DNA from: Spirosoma endophyticum
Lineage (GTDB): Bacteria > Bacteroidota > Bacteroidia > Cytophagales > Spirosomataceae
Length of the DNA: 64,000 nt
Reading direction: 5' to 3'
Assembly (NCBI RefSeq): GCF_900112365.1
Contig: NZ_FOLQ01000011.1
Location: 124,001 to 188,000, forward strand
This document shows positions 36,283 to 45,183 of the stretch, in pieces. Positions within the stretch are counted from its first letter, which is position 1. Each line of letters begins with the position of its first letter. The position numbers and the translations under genes are program-made. The notes below the pieces were generated by a model that did no database searches, was not told the origin of the DNA, and saw only the letters and a list, made by a program, of their open reading frames with translations.

Positions 36283-37215
36283 ATGGATTTTATGGATTCA
36301 ATACGGGGTATGTCGTTTTTCGATATGCACGTTCATATGACTTCCCGTACTACAGACGATTATCAGGCTATGGCTGATGCGGGCGTGGTAGCCCTGATCG
36401 AACCGGCTTTCTGGCTGGGGCAACCCCGCACGGGCGTTGACTCGTTCCGGGATTATTTTGCCAGTCTGGTCGGGTGGGAGCGATTTCGGGCGTCGCAGTT
36501 CGGGATTCGCCATTACTGCACGATTGGCCTGAATTCCAAAGAAGCCAATCAGGAAGAATTGGCCGAACAGGTTATGGAAATCCTGCCGCTTTTCATCTAT
36601 AAAGAGGGTGTTGTGGGCGTGGGCGAAATTGGCTTTGATGATCAAACCGCTGCCGAAGACAAATATTACCGGGCGCAACTGGATTTAGCGAAAGAAGCAG
36701 GGCTGCCAGTACAAATTCACACCCCCCACCGTGATAAAAAACAAGGTACCAGCCGGAGCATGGACATCGCGCTGGAACACGGCCTGGAGCCCGGAATGGT
36801 TATTGTCGATCATAACAACGAAGAGACTGTTCGTGAGGTACTGGACCGGGGTTTCTGGGCAGGGTTCACAATTTACCCGTTCACCAAAATGGGTAACGAA
36901 CGCATGGTGGATATCGTGAAACAATACGGTCCTGAACGAATCATGATCAACTCCGCTGCCGACTGGGGCATCAGCGATCCATTGGCGGTGCCTAAAACAG
37001 CGGCTTTAATGAAACAACGGGGTATTTCGGATGAAGCGATCCGGCTTGTTACGTTCACCAATGCCGTTACGGCCTTCGCCCAAAGTGGTCAACTCAGCCT
37101 CGAAGAGCTCATCCAACCGGTGGGTATCGACCAGAGCCAACGCTACAATGGCAGTTCGATACTACGTGGTGGACAGGCACCGAGAGTGGATAAAGAATCA
37201 ACGATTATTAAATAA
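36283..37215 (+). CDS. eboB: EboB: TatD family metal-dependent hydrolase
   Basis: A 310-residue amidohydrolase-fold protein: FFDMHVHMTS (DxHxH) near residue 13, GVGEIGFDD (Glu), PVQIHTPHRDKKQG (His), VIVDHNNEE (His) and INSAADWGISDPLAVPKT (Asp). TatD enzymes are nucleases or hydrolases; the role of EboB is not settled. Starts 162 bp after the divergent DUF4136 gene. Precedes eboC with a self-repetitive hairpin in the 75-bp gap. Confidence 0.85.
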   Translation: MDFMDSIRGMSFFDMHVHMTSRTTDDYQAMADAGVVALIEPAFWLGQPRTGVDSFRDYFASLVGWERFRASQFGIRHYCTIGLNSKEANQEELAEQVMEILPLFIYKEGVVGVGEIGFDDQTAAEDKYYRAQLDLAKEAGLPVQIHTPHRDKKQGTSRSMDIALEHGLEPGMVIVDHNNEETVREVLDRGFWAGFTIYPFTKMGNERMVDIVKQYGPERIMINSAADWGISDPLAVPKTAALMKQRGISDEAIRLVTFTNAVTAFAQSGQLSLEELIQPVGIDQSQRYNGSSILRGGQAPRVDKESTIIK

Positions 37216-37220
37216 CGGTG

Positions 37221-37290
37221 AAAAAGCGAAAGAATGAAGGAGCGAAAGCAGCTCTGATCATTCTTTCGCTTCTTCATTCTTTCGCTCTTT
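37221..37290. repeat. Self-repetitive inverted repeat between eboB and eboC
   Basis: Arms 37221-37248 and 37263-37290 match at 26 of 28 positions. Units are GCGAAAG and GAATGAAG. The right arm ends exactly at the eboC start codon, which it may hide in the mRNA. Confidence 0.85.
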
Positions 37291-38166
37291 ATGCTAAAGG
37301 CACTTCTTTCCCTAACTCGCCCAGCTAATCTCGTTACGGCTATTGCTGACGTGCTGGCGGGTATGGCTATTGCAGGGTATTTTATGCTTCCCGGTCTGGC
37401 TCTGGCTCCGGTAGGATGGCTCTCGTTGGCAACTGTTGGGTTGTATGGTGGGGGCGTAGTATTTAACGATGTTTTTGATGCCGAACTAGATGCTGTCGAG
37501 CGGCCCGAACGGCCAATTCCGAGCGGGATCATTAACAAGAACACGGCTGTTTTAGTAGGCAGCGCTTTGCTGATTGTCGGTATTGCTACGTCGTTTTTAG
37601 TGAATCAGACAGCTGGTTTTCTGGCAATTGCCATCAGTATAGCCTCACTTGTATACGATCGTTTTGGTAAACATCATAACTGGCTGGGACCCGTTAATAT
37701 GGGACTCTGCCGAGGTCTGAATTTGTTGCTGGGTGTTAGTGTATTACCCGAACAGGTGCTACCGTGGGCCTGGGTCGGGCTGGTGCCGATTGCTTACATC
37801 GCAGCCATTACAATGATTAGTCGGGGAGAGGTGCATGGCGGCAGTCCCACAATACTACGTGTAGCTGGTCTGCTCTATGCGCTTGTGATTGGATGCGTAG
37901 CGGCACTAGCTCAACGGCAACAGCAGTTGGGAACCGCCTTGCCTTTTCTTATTTTATTTGGCTACTATATTTTTCCACCACTTTGGCGGGCCGTGAAAGA
38001 CCCGACCGGTCCAAACATTGGCCTGGCTGTGCGAGCGGGGGTATTATCGCTCATTGTCATGAATGCGGCCTGGGTAGCGTCATTTGCATCGTTCCCTCTA
38101 GCAATGCTGGTATTTTGCCTACTGCCACTCTCGCGTCTACTGGCGAAAGTATTTGCGGTAACGTAA
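37291..38166 (+). CDS. eboC: EboC: UbiA-like prenyltransferase
   Basis: A 291-residue polytopic membrane protein (about eight to nine segments). First aspartate motif NDVFDAELDAVERPERP and second region YDRFGKHHNWLGPVNMG match the UbiA family. It would attach a prenyl chain or another lipid to a small metabolite at the inner membrane, consistent with the proposed precursor-traffic role. ATG 37291 follows the preceding repeat directly. Confidence 0.87.
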   Translation: MLKALLSLTRPANLVTAIADVLAGMAIAGYFMLPGLALAPVGWLSLATVGLYGGGVVFNDVFDAELDAVERPERPIPSGIINKNTAVLVGSALLIVGIATSFLVNQTAGFLAIAISIASLVYDRFGKHHNWLGPVNMGLCRGLNLLLGVSVLPEQVLPWAWVGLVPIAYIAAITMISRGEVHGGSPTILRVAGLLYALVIGCVAALAQRQQQLGTALPFLILFGYYIFPPLWRAVKDPTGPNIGLAVRAGVLSLIVMNAAWVASFASFPLAMLVFCLLPLSRLLAKVFAVT

Positions 38167-38237
38167 AAAAAGTCGTCAGTCATGAGTCGTTAGTAAAAGT
38201 ACTGGTTACTAACGACTCGTGACTGACGACTTTTTTT
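38165..38237. repeat. Bidirectional terminator-like self-repetitive inverted repeat after eboC
   Basis: 31-bp arms 38165-38195 and 38207-38237 pair with one wobble. Each is made of GTCGTCAGTCATGAGTCGTTAG-type units of about 6-8 bp and is flanked by A7/T7 runs, so it probably terminates both convergent genes. Confidence 0.88.
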
Positions 38238-38667
38238 ATGCGTTTTGTGGTGTGCAGAACTCTTCCAAAGCCATTTCGAGGTGCTGGGCGATCATCTGCG
38301 CCGAACGGCCTTCAATATGATGCCGCTCAATGAAATGTACCAGTTCGCCGTCTTTGAAAATGCCAATGGCAGGCGACGATGGAGGATAAGGAAGCAGATA
38401 CTCACGCATTTTGGCGGTCGCGTCCAGATCACCACCGGCAAATACACTGACCATCTTATCTGGTTTTACGGGACTAGCTGCCAAAGCCGCTTTCACGCCC
38501 GGACGAGCTGCACCAGCTGCGCAACCGCATACCGAATTCACAACAACCAGCATGGTGCCTTCAGCATTTTCCATGGTATTCACTACGTCGTCGGCAGTGG
38601 TCAATTCTTCAAACCCAACGCTGGTCAGGTCTTCCCGCATTGGGATAAGCAAATGAGGAGGATACAT
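38236..38667 (-). CDS. BrxA/BrxB family bacilliredoxin
   Basis: A 143-residue thioredoxin-fold protein with the CGC active site in VVNSVCGCAAGAARPG, then VSVFAGGDLDATAKMREYL, SSPAIGIFKDGELVHFIERHHIEGRS. These residues are diagnostic. It de-bacillithiolates proteins or a related thiol. Ends the minus-strand suf region. Confidence 0.88.
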   Translation of the reverse strand: MYPPHLLIPMREDLTSVGFEELTTADDVVNTMENAEGTMLVVVNSVCGCAAGAARPGVKAALAASPVKPDKMVSVFAGGDLDATAKMREYLLPYPPSSPAIGIFKDGELVHFIERHHIEGRSAQMIAQHLEMALEEFCTPQNA

Positions 38668-38763
38668 AATTTTAGTGATTAGTTAATAGTCGCTGGTCGT
38701 AAGTGTTAGGCAATAACCGTTTCTTTGCTAACGGCTGTTGATTAATTACTGACGACTTAATTT

Positions 38764-39075
38764 TTACATAAATCCAAGTTCTAATTTAGCTACCTCCGAC
38801 ATCAGTTCGGTAGAGTAGGGGGGATCGAACGTCAGCTCAACACTTACATCGTTGACACCCTCGATAGCCCGTACTTTATCTTCGATCTCTGCGGGAATTG
38901 AACCGGCCGAAGGGCAGGAAGGCGAGGTGAGTGTCATCAGGATATACACGTTGTTGATCGGGAATATCTTGATATCGTAGATAAGTCCCAGCTCATATAC
39001 GTCTACTGGGATTTCAGGGTCGTATACGCCCTTAAGCGCCAATACCACCTGTTCTTTTAATTCTTCGTCTGTCAT
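38764..39075 (-). CDS. MIP18/DUF59-family Fe-S assembly protein (SufT-like)
   Basis: A 103-residue protein: LKGVYDPEIPVDVYELGLIYD near the start, LTSPSCPSAG with the conserved Cys, and VELTFDPPYSTELM. These mark the PaaD/MIP18 group that helps mature Fe-S proteins. It lies 12 bp after sufE. Confidence 0.9.
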   Translation of the reverse strand: MTDEELKEQVVLALKGVYDPEIPVDVYELGLIYDIKIFPINNVYILMTLTSPSCPSAGSIPAEIEDKVRAIEGVNDVSVELTFDPPYSTELMSEVAKLELGFM

Positions 39076-39087
39076 TTTCTTGCGTCA

Positions 39088-39522
39088 TTAATGACTATTT
39101 TCTGACACGGAATATGCTCGGCCATAAGCTTTCATCCGTTCAATCATTGAAGCCAGCCCACCGGCCCGCAACGAGGTAATTAAGTTACCCATCCCAACTC
39201 GGGGTATAAAATACAAGTCAGCCTTGGCAATATCTTCGGGTTTTTCACCGGACAAAACCCGGATCAACAGACCAACTAAACCTTTGGAAATCTGTGCCGT
39301 TTGTTCGCTGTCACCGTAAAAATAGAGCTTGTCGTCTTTCAATTCACCTTCAACCCACACTTTCGACTGACAACCCATAATCCGGTTAGCGTCGATTTTC
39401 CTGGATTCGGGCATAGGTGGTAATTTTTTACCCAAGTCAATAATGTATTGCGTCTTGTCGAGTTGGTCATCGAACAAATCAAATTCCTCAATGATCTCGT
39501 CCTGCTTTTCGTTGATTGTCAT
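39088..39522 (-). CDS. sufE: SufE sulfur acceptor
   Basis: A 144-residue SufE: DLGKKLPPMPESRK and the active Cys in RIMGCQSKVWVEG, then FYGDSEQTAQISKGLVGLLI. It takes persulfide sulfur from SufS. It starts 5 bp after the sufS stop. Confidence 0.93.
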   Translation of the reverse strand: MTINEKQDEIIEEFDLFDDQLDKTQYIIDLGKKLPPMPESRKIDANRIMGCQSKVWVEGELKDDKLYFYGDSEQTAQISKGLVGLLIRVLSGEKPEDIAKADLYFIPRVGMGNLITSLRAGGLASMIERMKAYGRAYSVSENSH

Positions 39523-39527
39523 TCTGC

Positions 39528-40766
39528 TTAAAGCATCATTTTTTGAACCCGGCGAAGTCCTACAACAAGTCGGTCAATTTCGTCTCTGGTGTTATAAACC
39601 GCAAACGATGCCCGGGTAGTTCCGGCAATACCAAAGCGCTGCATGAGTGGTTGCGTGCAGTGATGGCCCGTTCGGACAGCGATACCCTGCTGGTCTAAGA
39701 TTACGCCCGTATCCTGATGGTGAATACCGTCCAGCACGAAGGAGATGACACCGATTTTATGCTTCGCCTGTCCGATGATACGTAGCCCATCCAATTCGCT
39801 AAGTTGTTCGGTAGCGTACTGAAGCAGGTCATTTTCGTGAGCCGCAATGTTCTCTTTGCCCAAACCTGCCATGTATTCCAGCGCGGTTTTTACGGCCACT
39901 ACGTCGGCAATGTTGGGCGTACCGGCTTCAAATTTGTAGGGGATATCGTTGTATGTCGTTTTAGCAAACGTAACCTCTTTTATCATTTCGCCCCCGCCCC
40001 GATACGGTGGCATGGCGTCCAGAATGTCCTTTTTACCATATAAAACGCCCATGCCCGTTGGGCCATAGAGTTTATGAGCCGAAAGAACGTAAAAATCAGC
40101 GTCAAGCGCCTGAACGTCAATCTCAAGGTGCGAACTGGCTTGTGCACCGTCAATCAGAACGACAGCGCCAACTTCATGCGCTTTGTCGATGATAGTTTTG
40201 ACCGGATTGATTGTGCCAAGAGAATTCGATACGTGAACGCAGGAGACGATTTTGGTACGTTCTGAAAGCAATTTTTCATACTCATCCAGAAGCAATTCGC
40301 CTTCGTCGTTTACCGGAATAACTTTCAGAATGCAGCCTTTTTCTTCACACAGCATTTGCCAGGGAACGATGTTGGAGTGATGCTCCATTGTCGAGATAAT
40401 TATCTCATCGCCCTCTTTCAGAAACTGGCGGCCGTAGGTTTGGGCCACTAGATTAATTCCGTCCGTTGTGCCGTAGGTGAAGATAATTTCCTGCCAGTGC
40501 TTCGCGTTCAAAAACTCCTGAAACGCCCGGCGGGATGCTTCAAATGCAGCGGTTGCCTGTTCGGCCAAATGGTGAATCCCCCGGTGAATATTCGCGTTAT
40601 ACCCTTCATAATATTGGGTAAGGGCGTTGATTACCGCAAGCGGTTTCTGATTGGTGGCTGCATTATCAAAATACACCAGCGGACGCCCATTTATTTCCTG
40701 ATGAAGTATAGGGAAGTCCTGGCGAATTTGCTGAATGTCGAGGGTAGTCTCTATGGCCGATTGCAT
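39528..40766 (-). CDS. sufS: SufS cysteine desulfurase
   Basis: A 412-residue class V aminotransferase-fold enzyme: YFDNAATNQKP, FTYGTTDGINLVA, STMEHHSNIVPWQ, PLP Lys in VLSAHKLYGPTG and catalytic Cys in RTGHHCTQPLM. ATG 40766 fits; the frame upstream of it is probably leader. Upstream is the phytase-like gene. Confidence 0.95.
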   Translation of the reverse strand: MQSAIETTLDIQQIRQDFPILHQEINGRPLVYFDNAATNQKPLAVINALTQYYEGYNANIHRGIHHLAEQATAAFEASRRAFQEFLNAKHWQEIIFTYGTTDGINLVAQTYGRQFLKEGDEIIISTMEHHSNIVPWQMLCEEKGCILKVIPVNDEGELLLDEYEKLLSERTKIVSCVHVSNSLGTINPVKTIIDKAHEVGAVVLIDGAQASSHLEIDVQALDADFYVLSAHKLYGPTGMGVLYGKKDILDAMPPYRGGGEMIKEVTFAKTTYNDIPYKFEAGTPNIADVVAVKTALEYMAGLGKENIAAHENDLLQYATEQLSELDGLRIIGQAKHKIGVISFVLDGIHHQDTGVILDQQGIAVRTGHHCTQPLMQRFGIAGTTRASFAVYNTRDEIDRLVVGLRRVQKMML

Positions 40767-40880
40767 AACGTACTGGTATTGAAGGAATAAATTACTCGTA
40801 TCTCTACTTGAAAATTTACAGTGGAGATGGAGCACTTATATTGAAAACGTAAACAATGGTCGGTTAGGTTCGTATAAATC

Positions 40881-41798
40881 CTATCGTCTGTGCAAAACAA
40901 TCACCTGATTTCGTAGGGTTCTATTTCGACGGAAATTATCGTCGGCAACGAGGACCAGCGTCTGTTTGGCCTCATCGGCCCAGGCCATTGCTTCCAGATT
41001 GCAGGTAATACCGGAGAACTGTCGGGTAAAATCAAAAGCCAGTTCTTTGGTTAACGTATGAGTTGCTTCGTCTGGCGTTGCTACGTATAAATTGGCTGTA
41101 ACCTGCTTTTTACCCGCGTCATAACATCGTTCCAGCACGAGTACCCGTTTGTCATCGACAGCTACTATTTCAGAGATGCCGCCTAGGAGTTCTTCTCCCT
41201 GCGTGAACGGACAGCGGTTTATCGGGTACTTATAGCGCTCAATGACTGGGTCGGGAGAAAGCGGATCTGGATAACGAAAAAACGTTATCGTATCCTGATT
41301 CATGCGAGTTTCGCCTTCCCAACCCGCTTCGGGCGCTACCCAGAGCGCACCTGAGGACGTTAACGCAATCCCTTCAAGACCTTTGTTTGGGCCGGGTAGC
41401 GGCATTTTCAATAACACCTTATTTGCAGTATCACTAATCGATTTACCGTACAGAAGGGACGTAGTGAATTCGTGTTCATCTGTCCAGAAATAAGTAGTTG
41501 CCTGGGCATTGTAGCGAACGCCTTCAAACCAGAAAGGCGTTTTCTGAGCCAATTTTAACCGTGACTTATCGCCCAAATCACGGATGTTTCGAATGTTTTT
41601 GAAAATAAAATGCCAGCCCCGGTCACTAACGAAATGCCATTCGCCCGTGGTTGGTACAATCTCAAGCCCTGAAATGCCGCGCAGACTATCGCTGACAAGT
41701 GGAATGGTGGTCGAATCGCCTTCAAAGGTGAATTCAATACGTTGCCCCGACGCAAATCTGGCAGTTAGAGAAAAGGCAAGTAAAAACAGTATTCTCAT
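40881..41798 (-). CDS. Esterase-like activity of phytase family protein (PF13449-like)
   Basis: A 305-residue exported protein (signal peptide MRILFLLAFSLTARFASGQ) with a beta-propeller-like pattern: GISGLEIVPTTGEWHFVSDRGW, KGLEGIALTSSGALWVAPEAGW, ISEIVAVDDKRVLVLERC, NLEAMAWADEAKQTLVLVADDN. This matches the phytase-like family. It has no link to Fe-S assembly, yet sits between sufD and sufS on the same strand. Confidence 0.78.
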   Translation of the reverse strand: MRILFLLAFSLTARFASGQRIEFTFEGDSTTIPLVSDSLRGISGLEIVPTTGEWHFVSDRGWHFIFKNIRNIRDLGDKSRLKLAQKTPFWFEGVRYNAQATTYFWTDEHEFTTSLLYGKSISDTANKVLLKMPLPGPNKGLEGIALTSSGALWVAPEAGWEGETRMNQDTITFFRYPDPLSPDPVIERYKYPINRCPFTQGEELLGGISEIVAVDDKRVLVLERCYDAGKKQVTANLYVATPDEATHTLTKELAFDFTRQFSGITCNLEAMAWADEAKQTLVLVADDNFRRNRTLRNQVIVLHRR

Positions 41799-41905
41799 AG
41801 ATAATTTGTAGAACAACATCTATTCCCTTAGAAGCGAATCGGTCAGCCAAACAGCAGGAAAAACTGTTCAACTGACCGATATATCGATTGCCCCGATGGA
41901 GGCAG

Positions 41906-43231
41906 TTACTTCATTAACTTCTCTGTGACAACGCGTTCCAGATAGTCACGGATAGACTGGATTTTGATCTGGCTCAATACGTCCTGTGAGAAAGCGTAGA
42001 GCAATAACGACCGGGCTTCATCTTTAGGGATACCCCGCGAGCGCATATAAAAAAGCGCTTCGTCATTGAGTTTACCTGTCGTGGTTCCGTGCGAGCATTT
42101 TACGTCGTCCGCAAAAATCTCCAACTGGGGCTTGGTGTTCATCGAAGCACCCGGCGACAGTACTACGTTCTTACACGACTGATACGCGTTCGTTTTCTGG
42201 GCGTCGGGCCGGACGAAAATTTTACCATTAAACACGCCCGTACTGTTGTCATCCAGAATACCCTTATACAATTCTTTACTATACGAATTGGGCATAGCGT
42301 GATCGACAAGGGTATGATTATCAACGTGCTGACGACCATTGGGCATGTATAAACCATACATGAACGCTTCGGCATGCTGACCGTTGAGCACAATGTTCAG
42401 GTTGTTCCGAACGAAATTTCCGTTTAGTGTTACGGTAGCCGAATAGAAGTGGCTATTATCCGATTGGTTTACTTGCGTGGTGCCAATATGATACGCTTTT
42501 TCGGTTTCGTTCTGCACTTTGTAATACTGCATCCGGGCATCGCGACTCAGAGCGATTTCGGTGACAACATTAACAAAACTCGACCGATCGCCTAAGGTCC
42601 GGTACGCTTCGGCCACCATTACTTCGGCGTTTTTACCCACCGCAATCAGGTTGCGGGGCTGAGCTGCAATATTTTTATCGCGGGCATCGGTAATGTAGCG
42701 CAGGATAATGGGCTGCTCGACTGTTGTGTTATCTGGCACACGTATTACTACCCCATCGTTAGCCAGAGCGGTATTCAGTGCTGTGAATGCATTCTCCTGA
42801 TAGTCGGCGTAGCGGGCGAAGTGCGAGCCTATAAAATCGGGATCGGCTTTGATCGCTTCCGCAAAACTCGTGATCTGAACTTGTGATTCCGGGCTGATAA
42901 TCCGTGAAAGCTCAGGATGATAGCGACCATTGACAATGTAAATAATGTTACCATCAAGGTTCGGAATTTCCAGTGGGTCCAGATCGTTGGCCGTCAACGT
43001 AGTCGTATCATCCAGATCGAAGGCTTCTTTGAACAAGCCATTGACGTTCGAATACTTCCATTCTTCATGGCGGATCGTAGGAAAGCCCAGTAGATCAAAT
43101 TGCTTAAGTGCCGAGCGTCGGAGTTGATGAAACGGGGTTTTACTGGCCCCATTCATAAGCTCCTCATTGGTTCGGAAAGCAGCCAGCAACTGGTCTTTAA
43201 AATCGTTATAGGATGCGTAAGAAGGAGTCAT
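41906..43231 (-). CDS. sufD: SufD, Fe-S scaffold subunit
   Basis: A 441-residue protein: N-terminal FPTIRHEEWKYSN, the long beta-helix (VRNNLNIVLNGQHAEAFMYGLYM), DNHTLVDHA, then KTNAYQSCKNVVLSP and IFADDVKCSHGTTTGKLNDEALFYMRSRGI at the C-terminus. SufD works with SufB and SufC; sufB is not in this window. Confidence 0.93.
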   Translation of the reverse strand: MTPSYASYNDFKDQLLAAFRTNEELMNGASKTPFHQLRRSALKQFDLLGFPTIRHEEWKYSNVNGLFKEAFDLDDTTTLTANDLDPLEIPNLDGNIIYIVNGRYHPELSRIISPESQVQITSFAEAIKADPDFIGSHFARYADYQENAFTALNTALANDGVVIRVPDNTTVEQPIILRYITDARDKNIAAQPRNLIAVGKNAEVMVAEAYRTLGDRSSFVNVVTEIALSRDARMQYYKVQNETEKAYHIGTTQVNQSDNSHFYSATVTLNGNFVRNNLNIVLNGQHAEAFMYGLYMPNGRQHVDNHTLVDHAMPNSYSKELYKGILDDNSTGVFNGKIFVRPDAQKTNAYQSCKNVVLSPGASMNTKPQLEIFADDVKCSHGTTTGKLNDEALFYMRSRGIPKDEARSLLLYAFSQDVLSQIKIQSIRDYLERVVTEKLMK

Positions 43232-43235
43232 TTTA

Positions 43236-43356
43236 TGATATATGATGTAGGATGTATGATAGAGGGCTGGTCAACTATGTTATATGATGTTAAAGACAAA
43301 TTCACGCGTATGAACCTGGTTTTACATCATATAGCCTATAGTATACATCATACATC
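43236..43356. repeat. Self-repetitive inverted repeats between sufC and sufD
   Basis: GATGTATGAT (43251-43260) pairs with 43347-43356 and TATATGATGT (43282) with ACATCATATA (43324). The region carries many GATGTA/ATATGATG units, so the structure is complex and imperfect. Confidence 0.6.
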
Positions 43357-44104
43357 AAATTGCTTCGGCTTTGAGCCAATCGTAGCCTTTTTCTTCCAGT
43401 TCCATCGCCAATTCTTTGGGACCAGACTTTACAATACGGCCATTGTACAATACGTGTACATAATCGGGTACGATGTAATCGAGTAGTCGCTGATAGTGAG
43501 TTACCACAATCGTAGCCCGCTCTGGCGACCGGAGTTGATTAACGCCATCGGCCACGATACGTAGCGCGTCAATGTCCAGACCCGAATCGGTCTCGTCCAA
43601 AATAGCCAGTTTGGGTTCAAGCATGGCCATTTGAAATATCTCATTCCGTTTCTTTTCTCCTCCCGAGAAGCCTTCGTTCAACGACCGACTTAGTAACGAC
43701 TGATCGATATTAACGAGCTTCATCTTCTCCTTCATCAGTTTCAAAAACTGCACGGCATCAAGGGATTCCTGGCCGCGATGTTTCCGAATTTCATTCAGCG
43801 CCGTTTTCAGGAAGTTAGTTGTGCTAACACCCGGAATCTCCACTGGATATTGAAAGGCCAGAAAAATACCTTCGGCTGCCCGCTCTTCGGGCGCTAATTC
43901 CAACAAATCTTTACCTTCGAACAACACGCTGCCGCCCGTTACTTCATACTCGGCGCGACCTGCCAATACCGATGCCAATGTGCTCTTACCAGCTCCGTTA
44001 GGACCCATAATCGCATGAACTTCACCGGCCTTGATTTCCAGATCAAGCCCCTTTAATATCTGTTTCTTGCCAATAAAGGCTTGTAAATTACTGATGGATA
44101 ACAT
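43355..44104 (-). CDS. sufC: SufC, ABC-type ATPase of Fe-S assembly
   Basis: A 249-residue ATPase: Walker A MGPNGAGKSTLASVLAG, the SufC-type signature LNEGFSGGEKKRNEIFQMA, Walker B LAILDETDSGLDIDAL and the H-loop VVTHYQRLLDYI. It starts at ATG 44104 (MLSISNLQ). The upstream neighbour is an SDR, not sufB. Confidence 0.94.
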   Translation of the reverse strand: MLSISNLQAFIGKKQILKGLDLEIKAGEVHAIMGPNGAGKSTLASVLAGRAEYEVTGGSVLFEGKDLLELAPEERAAEGIFLAFQYPVEIPGVSTTNFLKTALNEIRKHRGQESLDAVQFLKLMKEKMKLVNIDQSLLSRSLNEGFSGGEKKRNEIFQMAMLEPKLAILDETDSGLDIDALRIVADGVNQLRSPERATIVVTHYQRLLDYIVPDYVHVLYNGRIVKSGPKELAMELEEKGYDWLKAEAI

Positions 44105-44234
44105 AATAGAGTATAGCGTACCGGCTAAATGAAGCCGCAAAGATAGCAGACTAAACAGTATCAGTCCTGATTAAATAACAAAATCGGGTACTTAAAAGTT
44201 GATGTGCTTCGCTTTATTCTCTATTGCTAAAAGG

Positions 44235-44948
44235 CTACCAATCTACTTCCTGTTTATCATGCCAAAACTTTCCTGTTTCAGACTGGGGTGCATCCGTAGC
44301 CAGCCATACAATAGTTTCGGCCCCTTTCTCAACGGGGCGGGAAGCATTCGCTCCACCCATATCGGTGCGGACCCAGCCTGGATCAACACAGTTAACGGCG
44401 ATGCGATCTTGCTTGAGCGCACCGGCAAACTGCTTCGTTACGGCGTTCAGCGCGGTTTTGGAAATGCTGTAAGCCGGTGCATAGGTATCCATTTTGGAAA
44501 GCGCACCAGCTCCGCTCGATACGTTGATGATGCGACCACCCATGGGACTCTTTTGCAGGTAGGGCAGAAAATCCTGAATCACTAAAATAGGCCCGGTAAC
44601 GTTCGATTTCAGGGTTCGGTCGAGCATTTCAGTATTTAATTTCAGAATGGTTTCGCCATGATCTTCCAGAATGCCCGCGTTATTGATCAAGACATCTAAA
44701 TGATCTGCTTTTTGCGAAAACACACCACTGGCATTTTTGATACTAACAGGATCTGTTACGTCAAGATGAATAAACGTGGATTCGTAGCCAAGCTGGCAAA
44801 GTTCTTCCGACGTTTCGCGGCCTTTAGCCATATCGCGGGCACCAATAAACACGGCAAATCCGTGCTGTGCCAGCTGCCTGGCAATTTCTTTGCCTATGCC
44901 TTTGTTGGCACCGGTAATCAGAGCCGTGCGCTGGTGTTCGGTTTTCAT
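44235..44948 (-). CDS. SDR family carbonyl reductase
   Basis: A 237-residue dehydrogenase: TALITGANKGIGKEIARQL, NNAGILEDHG, IINVSSGAGALSKM (Ser), APAYSISKTALN (Tyr/Lys) and CVDPGWVRTDMGG. This is the pattern of the carbonyl-reductase branch. It acts on small carbonyls with NADPH. Upstream of sufC by 130 bp on the same strand. Confidence 0.9.
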   Translation of the reverse strand: MKTEHQRTALITGANKGIGKEIARQLAQHGFAVFIGARDMAKGRETSEELCQLGYESTFIHLDVTDPVSIKNASGVFSQKADHLDVLINNAGILEDHGETILKLNTEMLDRTLKSNVTGPILVIQDFLPYLQKSPMGGRIINVSSGAGALSKMDTYAPAYSISKTALNAVTKQFAGALKQDRIAVNCVDPGWVRTDMGGANASRPVEKGAETIVWLATDAPQSETGKFWHDKQEVDW

Positions 44949-45183
44949 GATTGTTACGTAGTGAAAGGGGCGTTAACTTATTTTAACTTTTTGGGACTTC
45001 TCAAGGCAAGCGATGTACGATTGATGGGACACAGCTCGTTGAAAGCCTGACATTCTAGTTACTTCACTTATCCATAAAATGTTTACAAATCAGACCGTAT
45101 GATCAACTCAATGACCGTTTCCTAAGTGCTGTTATGAAGTTTTGTAGTTAAACGACTAATCTTACACAATTAATTTACCGACC

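Noticed and set aside
38680-38762. Possible further self-repetitive hairpin before the DUF59 gene
   Set aside because: Similar words (AGTCG, GTTAG, TTAAT) occur on both sides, but the arms do not pair well enough to call.
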